DNA from: Kitasatospora papulosa
GTDB lineage: Bacteria; Actinomycetota; Actinomycetes; Streptomycetales; Streptomycetaceae
Direction of reading: 5' to 3'
NCBI RefSeq assembly: GCF_000717245.1
Contig: NZ_JNYQ01000016.1
Span: 1 to 64,000 of the forward strand
DNA length: 64,000 bases
A model generated the notes under the pieces. It saw only the letters and a program-made list of their open reading frames with translations. It had not been told where the DNA came from and made no database searches. Every line of letters starts with the position of its first letter. Position 1 is the first letter of the stretch. The translations under genes were made by a program, and so were the position numbers. This document shows, in pieces, positions 43,595 through 51,116 of the stretch.

Positions 43595-44362
43595 ATGTCG
43601 ACGACCCGACACCTCGTCAACCGCCGTCGCAGGCTCGCCACCGTCACCGCGACGAACGCACCGGCGCGCACATCCTCGGCCCCGGAACCGGCCACCGGGG
43701 CGGCCGAGGCGGCCGAGGCGGCGGGGCCCTCCGAGGCCCACGAGCCTCCTGAGGACCCCGAGGGCGATGCCGACCCCGATGCGCAGGCCGACGGCGAGGC
43801 CTCCGACGAGGCGGCCGGGGACGTACGCCCCCCTCGCCGGATTCCCCGCCTCCGCATCCGGCTCCCCGCCGTGCTCTGCGCGGCCACCGTGCTGCTCGGC
43901 GCCTTCGCGGCCTGGGCGTTCAGCTCCGCGGCGACGCTCCGGGAGGACCCCACGCGGCAGAACACCGCGCTCACCGACATCAGCCGGACGAGCGAGGTCA
44001 AGGGCCAGATCTCCGAGGCCGTGGGCGCCGTCTTCTCGTACACGTACGCGTCGCCGGGCAAGTCGGACCTGGCCGCGCAGAAGTACCTGACCGGCAAGGC
44101 CGTCCAGCAGCACAAGGACATGCTCGCCGAGGTACGCGCCCAGGCGCCGAAGCAGAAGCTGGTGCTCACCACGACCGTCACCGAGAGCGGCGTCGAACTG
44201 CTCGACGGCGACCGGGCCCGGCTGCTGGTCTTCGCCGACCAGAGCAACACCCGTACGGGCAAGGAGGAGGAGACCACCTACGCGGCGGCCATGTTCGCCG
44301 TGGACGCCGTGCGTCGCGGTGACACCTGGCGGATCGCCGCCATCGACACCTTCGCGCGATGA
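43595..44362 (+). CDS. Mce-associated membrane protein, type 2, second copy
   Basis: I start it at ATG 43595 (255 residues). A long acidic Ala/Glu/Pro cytoplasmic N-terminus (about 90 residues) precedes the membrane helix (LPAVLCAATVLLGAFAAWAF) and an NTF2-like domain. Its last third ends FAVDAVRRGDTWRIAAIDTF. It is the longer counterpart of the gene at 42392-43012. The arrangement type 1, type 2, type 1, type 2 indicates duplication of a gene pair. Confidence 0.85.
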   Translation: MSTTRHLVNRRRRLATVTATNAPARTSSAPEPATGAAEAAEAAGPSEAHEPPEDPEGDADPDAQADGEASDEAAGDVRPPRRIPRLRIRLPAVLCAATVLLGAFAAWAFSSAATLREDPTRQNTALTDISRTSEVKGQISEAVGAVFSYTYASPGKSDLAAQKYLTGKAVQQHKDMLAEVRAQAPKQKLVLTTTVTESGVELLDGDRARLLVFADQSNTRTGKEEETTYAAAMFAVDAVRRGDTWRIAAIDTFAR

Positions 44363-44381
44363 CCCAGGAGAGGGAGGACAC

Positions 44382-45626
44382 ATGAGGTTCAACGGAACGA
44401 TGCGCCGCGGACTCACCGGGACGGCCACCGCCGTGGCCGCCATGGCGGCGCTCACCGCGTCCCAGGCCCCCGGGCTCGTGGGCGGCACCGGCGACGACAT
44501 GAAGAACGTGGCGGCGGACGACGTCGTGTGGACCGAGGTGCCGAACGACGACAGCTACCACACCGAGCTTCCGCCCCTGCGGTCACCGGAGCCGCCCAGG
44601 AGTCCGCACAGCGGGAAGAAGCCCGGCCCCGCGGTCGTGCAGAGCTGGGCCGAGGCGGGCATCCCCACCACCGTCCTGGCCGCCTACCGGGCCGCGGCGA
44701 GCGCCCTCGGCCGGAGCGACCCCGGATGCAACCTCCCCTGGCAACTGCTCGCCGCGATCGGGAAGGTGGAGTCCGGCCACGCGAGCGGCGGGCGGGTGGA
44801 CGCCGCCGGAACCACGCTCACCCCGATCCTCGGCCCCGTCCTCGACGGAGCCGGCTTCGCGAACATCCCCGACACGGACGGCGGTGCGTACGACGGCGAC
44901 ACCCGCTACGACCGTGCCGTCGGGCCCATGCAGTTCATCCCCTCGACCTGGGCGCACTGGGGCAGGGACGGCAACGGCGACGGACGCAAGGACCCCGGCA
45001 ACATCGCCGACGCGGCCCTCGCCGCAGGCCACTACCTCTGCGCGGGGACCCGCGACCTGTCCGCACGGGCGGACCTGGACCGGGCGGTCCTCAGCTACAA
45101 CCACTCCGACACCTATCTGCGCACGGTCCTGTCCTGGCTGGAGTTCTACCGCAAGGGCACCCACGCCGTCCCCGACGGCAAGGGCGTCGTCCCGAAGAGC
45201 CCCGGAGCGGGCAGCACCCACACGCCGAAGGCCCCGGTCGGAGGCCCCGGCAGCCCGAGCGACCCCGGCAAGGGCGGCGGCGGCATCGTCGTCGGCCCGC
45301 AGCCCGGCGGCACCCCGCGGCCGTCCACCTCACCCACCGTCACGCCCACCCCCACGCCGACGGACTCCGGCAGCCCCGGCCCCGGCGGGACCCCGAGCCC
45401 CGGCCCGACGGACAGCGGCCCCACCGGGCCCACCCCGACACCGGACCCCACCACGACGCCCGACCCGACCACCACTCCGGATCCGACCACGACGCCCGAC
45501 CCGACCACGACTCCCGACCCGGAGCCCACGCCGTCGGACTCCGGCTGCCCCACCACCCCCGCCGGGCCGCCCGACCCGGCGGCTCCCACCGGTGAGGCCG
45601 AGCCCTGCCCCACCCCCACCGCCTGA
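44382..45626 (+). CDS. Secreted lytic transglycosylase with Thr/Pro tail
   Basis: ATG 44382 follows GAGAGGGAGG and gives 414 residues. After a signal peptide, an MltB/SLT-type transglycosylase domain spans about residues 85-260. It has WQLLAAIGKVESGHASGG (likely catalytic Glu), GPMQFIPSTWAHWG and a final VLSYNHSDTYLRTVLSW. It cleaves peptidoglycan glycan strands. The C-terminal 140 residues are low complexity, with TPDPTT repeats, suiting a wall-spanning tail. It lies 19 bp after the last Mas gene and is probably in the MCE transcript. Confidence 0.88.
   Translation: MRFNGTMRRGLTGTATAVAAMAALTASQAPGLVGGTGDDMKNVAADDVVWTEVPNDDSYHTELPPLRSPEPPRSPHSGKKPGPAVVQSWAEAGIPTTVLAAYRAAASALGRSDPGCNLPWQLLAAIGKVESGHASGGRVDAAGTTLTPILGPVLDGAGFANIPDTDGGAYDGDTRYDRAVGPMQFIPSTWAHWGRDGNGDGRKDPGNIADAALAAGHYLCAGTRDLSARADLDRAVLSYNHSDTYLRTVLSWLEFYRKGTHAVPDGKGVVPKSPGAGSTHTPKAPVGGPGSPSDPGKGGGGIVVGPQPGGTPRPSTSPTVTPTPTPTDSGSPGPGGTPSPGPTDSGPTGPTPTPDPTTTPDPTTTPDPTTTPDPTTTPDPEPTPSDSGCPTTPAGPPDPAAPTGEAEPCPTPTA
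45438..45521 (+). repeat. Tandem TPDPTT-coding repeats
   Basis: An 18-bp unit encoding TPDPTT is repeated between four and five times within the transglycosylase tail. The copies differ mainly at third positions. Confidence 0.8.
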
Positions 45627-45630
45627 CGGG

Positions 45631-46692
45631 TCAGCGGGTGCTCAGCACCTCGGCCAGGTCGTAGCGCACCACTTCCTCCAGCTGCGCGTACGTGCAGCCG
45701 GAGGGGGTGCGATCCGGCCGCCACCGGCGGAACTGGGTGGTGTGGCGGAAGCGGTCACCCTCCATGTGGTCGTACGCCACCTCGCAGACCCGCTCGGGCG
45801 CGAGCGCCACCCAGGACAGGTCCTTCTTGCCCGACCAGCGGCTCGGAGCGCCCGGCAGCCGTGAACCCTCGTGCGCCGCCGCGTCCGCCCAGGCGGCCCA
45901 CGGATGTTCCGCCGGCTCGATGCGCAACGGATCCAGCTCGTCGACCAGTTCGGCGCGCCGCTTCATCGAGAAGGCGGCGCACACCCCCACGTGCTGCAGG
46001 GCGCCCCCGGAGTCGTACAGCCCGAGCAGCAGCGAGCCCACCACGGGGCCGCTCTTGTGGAAGCGGTAGCCCGCCACCACGCAGTCCGCGGTCCGTTCGT
46101 GCTTGATCTTGTACATGACGCGGGCGTCCGGCCGGTACGGCAGATCGAGCGGTTTGGCGACCACTCCGTCGAGCCCCGCCCCCTCGTACCGCTCGAACCA
46201 CTCCCGCGCGAGGGCCGGATCCGTGGTGGAGGGGGCGAGATGGACGGGCGCCGAGGCCTCCGCCAGCGCCTCCTCCAGGATCCTGCGCCGCTCGGTCTGC
46301 GGAGCGGCCAGCAGGGACGTGTCGTCCAGGGCGAGGACATCGAAGGCGACGAAGCTCGCCGGGGTCCGTTCGGCGAGCGTCCGGACCCGGGAGTCGGCCG
46401 GATGGATGCGCTCGCTCAGCCGGTCGAAGTCCAGCCGCCCGTCGTACGGCAGGACGATCTCACCGTCGATCACACAGCGCCGGGGAAGGTTCTCCAGCAG
46501 GGCTGTGACCACCTCGGGGAAGTAGCGGGTCAGGGGCTTGCCCGTCCGGCTGCCGATCACCACCTCGTCGCCGTCACGGTGCACGATCGCCCGGAACCCG
46601 TCCCACTTCGCCTCGTACTGCATCCCGGGGGGAATCGCGGACACGGACTTGGCGAGCATCGGCTTCACGGGAGGCATCACCGGCAGGTCCAT
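45631..46692 (-). CDS. ligC: ATP-dependent DNA ligase (LigC-like)
   Basis: I start it at ATG 46692 (353 residues). Motif I with the adenylated Lys is YEAKWDGFRA near residue 30. Other nucleotidyltransferase motifs include VIDGEIVLPYDGRLDF, GLDGVVAKPLDLPY and VMYKIKHERTADCVV. The C-terminal part is an OB-fold domain. The size and its polymerase neighbour fit the actinobacterial LigC-type ligases of non-homologous end joining or repair. A GAGAAT hexamer seven bases before the ATG suggests a leaderless mRNA. It converges on the transglycosylase with a four-base gap. Confidence 0.88.
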   Translation of the reverse strand: MDLPVMPPVKPMLAKSVSAIPPGMQYEAKWDGFRAIVHRDGDEVVIGSRTGKPLTRYFPEVVTALLENLPRRCVIDGEIVLPYDGRLDFDRLSERIHPADSRVRTLAERTPASFVAFDVLALDDTSLLAAPQTERRRILEEALAEASAPVHLAPSTTDPALAREWFERYEGAGLDGVVAKPLDLPYRPDARVMYKIKHERTADCVVAGYRFHKSGPVVGSLLLGLYDSGGALQHVGVCAAFSMKRRAELVDELDPLRIEPAEHPWAAWADAAAHEGSRLPGAPSRWSGKKDLSWVALAPERVCEVAYDHMEGDRFRHTTQFRRWRPDRTPSGCTYAQLEEVVRYDLAEVLSTR

Positions 46693-46699
46693 GGTCCCG

Positions 46700-46762
46700 A
46701 TTCTCACCCACCGCACGCGGCACGTCTCCCGATATGCGGCGTATGTGGCCCCGGCCTACGGT
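46700..46762. promoter_or_regulatory. Divergent leaderless promoters of ligase and polymerase genes
   Basis: GAGAAT on the minus strand (46705-46700) and TACGGT on the plus strand (46757-46762) each end seven bases before the start codons at 46692 and 46770. Neither gene has a ribosome-binding site. No clear -35 elements are seen in the 77-bp gap. Confidence 0.45.
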
Positions 46763-46769
46763 GTCCGAC

Positions 46770-47798
46770 ATGGGAGCTGGAGCAGCGGTGGAGCTGGACG
46801 TGGACGGACGGGCCGTGCGCCTGTCCAACCCGGACAAGGTGTACTTCCCCGAGAAGGGCTACACCAAGAAGGACGTGGCCGACTACTTCCAGGCCGTGGG
46901 GCCGGGGATCCTCCGGGCCCTGCGCGAGCGGCCCACCACGCTCCAGCGCTTCGTCGACGGTGTCGAGGGCGACTTCTTCTACCAGAAGCGGGCGCCGAAG
47001 AACCTCCCCGACTGGACCCCCACCGCCAGGATCGAGTTCCCCAGCGGCCGGCACGCCGACGAGATGTGCCCCACCGAACTCGGAGCCGTCCTCTGGGCGG
47101 CGAACCTGGGCACCCTGACCTTCCACCCCTGGCCGGTGCGCAGGGCGGACACCGACCACCCCGACGAACTGCGCATCGACCTCGACCCGCAGCCCGGCAC
47201 GGATTACGCCGATGCGGTGAGGGCGGCCCACGAACTGCGCGCGGTCCTGGACGACCACGGCCTGCGCGGCTGGCCCAAGACCTCCGGCGGCCGCGGCATC
47301 CACGTCTTCGTCCCGCTCGTCCCCGAGTGGACGTTCACCCAGGTCAGACGCTCGGCCATCGCGGTGGGGCGGGAGCTGGAGCGCCGGATGCCCGACCGGG
47401 TGACCACCGCCTGGTGGAAGGAGGAACGCGGCGAGCGGATCTTCGTCGACTACAACCAGACGGCCCGCGACCGGACCATCGCCTCCGCCTACTCCGTACG
47501 CCCCTTCCCGCACGCCCCCGTCTCCGCCCCGCTGCGCTGGGAGGAGATCGACGACGCCGAGCCCCGCGACTTCGACCTCCGGACCATGCCGGCGCGGTAC
47601 GCGGAGGCCGGCGACCTGCACGCCGACATGGACGACCACGCCTTCCGCCTCGACGGGCTGCTCGAACTGGCCCGACGCGACGAGCACGAGCACGAACTCG
47701 GCGACCTGCCCTATCCGCCGGAGTACCCGAAGATGCCGGGTGAGCCGAAACGGGTGCAGCCCAGCCGCGCCCGCCGCGACGACGGTGACCCGGCATGA
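46770..47798 (+). CDS. ligD: LigD-like NHEJ polymerase (eukaryotic-type primase domain)
   Basis: ATG 46770 gives 342 residues. The archaeo-eukaryotic primase/LigD polymerase fold is clear: NPDKVYFPEKGYTKKDVADYF, the catalytic DxD in LRIDLDPQPG, the nucleotide-binding WPKTSGGRGIHVFVPL and the third acidic motif RIFVDYNQTARDRTIASAYS. There is no ligase or nuclease domain, so it is a stand-alone PolDom. It extends or fills DNA ends. Together with the divergent ligase it makes a split NHEJ set; no Ku gene is in the window. Confidence 0.9.
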   Translation: MGAGAAVELDVDGRAVRLSNPDKVYFPEKGYTKKDVADYFQAVGPGILRALRERPTTLQRFVDGVEGDFFYQKRAPKNLPDWTPTARIEFPSGRHADEMCPTELGAVLWAANLGTLTFHPWPVRRADTDHPDELRIDLDPQPGTDYADAVRAAHELRAVLDDHGLRGWPKTSGGRGIHVFVPLVPEWTFTQVRRSAIAVGRELERRMPDRVTTAWWKEERGERIFVDYNQTARDRTIASAYSVRPFPHAPVSAPLRWEEIDDAEPRDFDLRTMPARYAEAGDLHADMDDHAFRLDGLLELARRDEHEHELGDLPYPPEYPKMPGEPKRVQPSRARRDDGDPA

Positions 47799-48865
47799 CG
47801 GGCGGGGCCTCCGGCGCCCACGGAGCGCACGGCAGGCCGCCGACCCGGCGGGAGAAGTGGGAGTCGTACAAGAAGTCGCCGTACTTTCCGGCGGTGGTCC
47901 TGCTCTTCATCCTCGCGGCCGCGGCCGGACTCTTCGCCGGTTCGTACACCTATGCGATGGCCAACCCGACCCCGCACCGCATTCCGGTCGCCGTCGTCGA
48001 GGGCCCCAGGTCTCCCTATGCCGCGCGGTTCGTCCAGGGGATGGAGAAGGCCCTCGACGCCTCGCTCGAACTCCACCGGTACCCGGACGGCGCACAGGCC
48101 GAGGAGGCGCTCGACGAGCAGAAGGTCTTCGCGATCCTGCGGAGCAAGGGGAAGGGCGTGGCGATGGAGGTCGCCGGGGCCTCCGGCGCCACCGTGGCCC
48201 AGCTGCTGGGCGAGACCGGGGTGAAGGTCGCCCGCACCCTCGGCGTCCCGCTCACCGTCAAGGACGTCAAACCGCTCGGTGAGGGGGACCCGCGCGGTCT
48301 CGCCCTCTTCTACATCTCGCTCGCCGCCGTCATCATCGGCTTCGTCGGGGCGATCCAGCTCAGCGTCCACGCCCGCGCGCTCAACCCGCTGGAGCGGATC
48401 CTGTTCACCGTCGCCTACGCCCTGCTCGGCGGGTTCGCCATCGCGGCGGTGGTCGACTGGGGGCTCGGCGCGCTCGATCTGCCGTTCGTGCAGTCGTGGC
48501 TGATCCTGGCGTTCACGATGTTCACGTCGGGGATGGTCTTCACGATGTTCAACACCCTCATCGGCCGCTGGGCGATGATCCCGACCTGGGGTGTCATGGT
48601 GCTGCTCGGCAACCCCTCGTCCGGCGGGGCGGTGTCCTGGCCCCTGCTGCCCTCGGTCCTCGGGCACGTGGGGCGCTGGCTCCCGCCCGGTGCCTCCGTC
48701 AACGCCCAGCACACGGCGGTCTACTACCAGGGCCACCAGTACGTCTTCCCGTACCTGGTGCTGGCGGCCTGGGCACTGGTGTCCTGCACGGTCTTCTGGG
48801 TCTGGCGCCACCGGCACCCGGGAGGCCGCGACCGCGTGCCGGAGCACGCGGCCGCGGCCGCCTGA
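47795..48865 (+). CDS. DUF3533 / SNG1-like membrane protein
   Basis: This 356-residue protein has one N-terminal helix (FPAVVLLFILAAAAGLFAGSY), a soluble extracytoplasmic segment (residues 60-160) and five more helices. This matches ABC-2-permease-like DUF3533 proteins related to yeast SNG1. It may be an exporter or part of one; the substrate is unknown. ATG 47795 overlaps the polymerase stop by four bases, an unexpected coupling to a DNA-repair gene. Confidence 0.8.
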   Translation: MTGGASGAHGAHGRPPTRREKWESYKKSPYFPAVVLLFILAAAAGLFAGSYTYAMANPTPHRIPVAVVEGPRSPYAARFVQGMEKALDASLELHRYPDGAQAEEALDEQKVFAILRSKGKGVAMEVAGASGATVAQLLGETGVKVARTLGVPLTVKDVKPLGEGDPRGLALFYISLAAVIIGFVGAIQLSVHARALNPLERILFTVAYALLGGFAIAAVVDWGLGALDLPFVQSWLILAFTMFTSGMVFTMFNTLIGRWAMIPTWGVMVLLGNPSSGGAVSWPLLPSVLGHVGRWLPPGASVNAQHTAVYYQGHQYVFPYLVLAAWALVSCTVFWVWRHRHPGGRDRVPEHAAAAA

Positions 48866-48878
48866 GTGTGCCTCGCGC

Positions 48879-51116
48879 CTACAACTCCTTGATGCGGATG
48901 TCGCGGTACGAGATCACGTCCGTGGTGCTGTGGACCTGGAGCCCGACGTAGCCGGAGGCGTACCGTCGGCCGTCGGTGCCCGGGTCGTCGCCCCGCGGCG
49001 GCTCGAAGAGCTGACCGCCGTTGTTGTCGAACTCGTTCAGCAGGACACCGTTGCGGTAGACCGAGTAGTGCTGGTCCACCACCCGGATCTCGTAGTCGTT
49101 CCAGGTGCCCTTGGGCGTGACACCGGCGCCGCCCAGGCCGACCCGGTCGAACCCGTAGACGGACCCGGTCTTGTACATGTCGCCGTCGGGCCGGTCGTTG
49201 ACCTGGATCTCATGGCCGTACTTGATGGCGACCCACTCCGGACGGGACTCCTCCGGGTGGTCGTGGACGTCCGGGAAGCGGACGAAGACCCCGCCGTTGG
49301 CGTTGCCCGCGCCGGGCGCGTCGTCACGCCACTGGAGCTTCAGCGAGAAGTCCCCGTACTGCCTGGCCGGGAACCACAGCATCCCCATGCCGTCCACCGT
49401 GGTGGAGCTGGTGATCGAACCGTCCTCGGTGTTGAGCCCGAACTTCCCGCCGCCGACCTGCTCCCACTGGGCGAGGGAGTCGGCGGTGCCGTCGAACAGC
49501 TTGCGGTAGCCCTCGTCCTGGCCCGGCTTACCGATGCCCGACTGCTTGGCTGCCCTGTAGATCTTCTTGTGCTCACGGGCGTCGACGACTCCGTCGGCGA
49601 GGAGCTTGTCCAGGACCTTGTCGACGTGCTTGAGGAACAGCGCGTGCGAGGACCAGTCCTTCTCGTCCTCGATCAGCTCGTTGATCGTGCACCGGTTGCC
49701 GGTGAGCCGGTTGGGGACGCCCGTGTCGACCGTGCCGACGATGACGGTGAGCCGCTCGTCGAACTCCGGGCAGTTGGGCGCCGGTACGCCGCCGCTCCGC
49801 GCGACGGTGAACGAGGCCTGCTTCGCCTGCGAGGTGTTCCCCGCCTTGTCCGTCGCCCGGTGGGCGAACGTGTGGCGGCCGACCCGGTCGACGACGACGG
49901 GGGCGGAGTAGGCCAGGTACGGGCCGCCGTCGAGGGAGTACTCGACCTTGTCCACACCCGAGTCCGCGTCGGTCGCGGTGACCGTGGCCTTCGCACTGGT
50001 GATGAACGCGCCGTCGGAGTTCTTGTCGCCCGACACCACCACGGAGGTCTCCGGCGGCTTCCCGTCCTGCGACGGCGGCTCGACGACCGTGAAGTCCACG
50101 GACTTCTCCGCGGCGACGTTGCCGGACCTGTCGGTGGCGCGGTAGCGGACGCTGTGCGTACCCACCTCGTGCACCATCACGGGTGCGGTGTACGGCTGCC
50201 AGGCGCCGTCCGCCCCGATCGCGTACTCGATGGTGTTGACGCCCGAGCCGGTGTCGGACGCGGTCACGGTGACCGTGGCCATGCCGAGGTAGGCCCCGGC
50301 GTCGTCCTTCTCGCCCGAGACGGTCGCCGAGGTCTCCGGCGCGGTGCTGTCGTCCGTCGGGGGTGCGGCGACCGCGAAGTCGGCCTTCTTCTCGGCCGCG
50401 GCGTTGCCCGCCTTGTCGGTGGCGCGGTAGCGGATCGAGTGCGATCCGACCTCGTTCACCACGACGGGTGCGGTGTACGGCTGCCAGGCGCCGTCCGCCC
50501 CGACGGCGTACTCGACCGTGTCGACGCCCGAACCCGCGTCGGTCGCCGCCACGGTGACGGTCGCCTGGCCGATGTACGCGCCGTCGGCGTTCTTGTCGCC
50601 GTCCACGGTCGCCGAGGTCTCGGGAGCGGTGGTGTCCTCGCCGCCGCCGTCCTCGGTCACCGTGAGGATGCCCTGCATCGAGCCGTGGCCGGGGATCGTG
50701 CAGTGGTAGAAGTACCGGCCCGGCGTGAGAGTGACCTCGACGCTGTGCTTGCCGCCCTCGCTGTCACTGGGGTTGGCCAGGATGTTGACCGCGACGTCGT
50801 CGTTGAACTCCGGGTCCGAGACGCTGAAGGTCAGCGTGTGCGGCATGCCCGTGGTGTTGCCCGTGGCCGTGCTGTTCTCGAAGACGATCGTCGCGGCGCC
50901 GGCCACCGCGGTCCTCGGCGCCGTCAGGTAGTGGTCGATGGGGTCACCGGCGGTCCAGTTGAGGACCTGGTCGGCGGCGGCCGCCGACCGGTCGTCGTCC
51001 CGTCCGTAGGCGGCGGTCGACGCCAGCCCCAGAACCATCAGGAACGATCCGAGCAGGGCGAGCCACCAGCGTGCGGGCCCGTACCGCCGTCGAGCGAGGA
51101 GCGAGGGGTGTCTCAC
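48879..51116 (-). CDS. Secreted cupredoxin - Ig-like repeats - DUF1080 fusion
   Basis: GTG 51116 overlaps the upstream stop (GTGA) and gives 745 residues. After a signal peptide (LLGSFLMVLGLASTAAYG) comes a plastocyanin-like domain. Its type 1 copper ligands are readable: His in GMPHTLTFSV, then Cys, His and Met in YFYHCTIPGHGSMQG. Three Ig-like (OmpL47-type) repeats follow (about residues 155-430), each with VEYAVGADG- and SIRYRATDKAGN-type segments. The C-terminal DUF1080 domain (about 540-745), with YRKLFDGTADSLAQW, is of the 3-keto-disaccharide hydrolase type. It is coupled to the ThuA/sugar dehydrogenase gene. Confidence 0.88.
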   Translation of the reverse strand: MRHPSLLARRRYGPARWWLALLGSFLMVLGLASTAAYGRDDDRSAAAADQVLNWTAGDPIDHYLTAPRTAVAGAATIVFENSTATGNTTGMPHTLTFSVSDPEFNDDVAVNILANPSDSEGGKHSVEVTLTPGRYFYHCTIPGHGSMQGILTVTEDGGGEDTTAPETSATVDGDKNADGAYIGQATVTVAATDAGSGVDTVEYAVGADGAWQPYTAPVVVNEVGSHSIRYRATDKAGNAAAEKKADFAVAAPPTDDSTAPETSATVSGEKDDAGAYLGMATVTVTASDTGSGVNTIEYAIGADGAWQPYTAPVMVHEVGTHSVRYRATDRSGNVAAEKSVDFTVVEPPSQDGKPPETSVVVSGDKNSDGAFITSAKATVTATDADSGVDKVEYSLDGGPYLAYSAPVVVDRVGRHTFAHRATDKAGNTSQAKQASFTVARSGGVPAPNCPEFDERLTVIVGTVDTGVPNRLTGNRCTINELIEDEKDWSSHALFLKHVDKVLDKLLADGVVDAREHKKIYRAAKQSGIGKPGQDEGYRKLFDGTADSLAQWEQVGGGKFGLNTEDGSITSSTTVDGMGMLWFPARQYGDFSLKLQWRDDAPGAGNANGGVFVRFPDVHDHPEESRPEWVAIKYGHEIQVNDRPDGDMYKTGSVYGFDRVGLGGAGVTPKGTWNDYEIRVVDQHYSVYRNGVLLNEFDNNGGQLFEPPRGDDPGTDGRRYASGYVGLQVHSTTDVISYRDIRIKEL
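50179..50218. repeat. 40-bp direct repeat, copy 1
   Basis: The stretch beginning ACGGGTGCGGTGTACGG is identical to bases 50464-50503. Both encode the same strand of neighbouring Ig-like repeats in the cupredoxin/DUF1080 gene. Confidence 0.8.
50464..50503. repeat. 40-bp direct repeat, copy 2
   Basis: This is the second copy of the repeat at 50179-50218, displaced by 285 bp, the length of one Ig-like unit. Identity at synonymous sites suggests recent internal duplication or conversion. Confidence 0.8.

Noticed and set aside
45438..45521. The TPDPTT-coding tandem repeats as a CRISPR-like or recombination array
   Set aside because: They are in frame within a secreted protein and encode an ordinary Pro/Thr wall-spanning tail, with no unique spacers.
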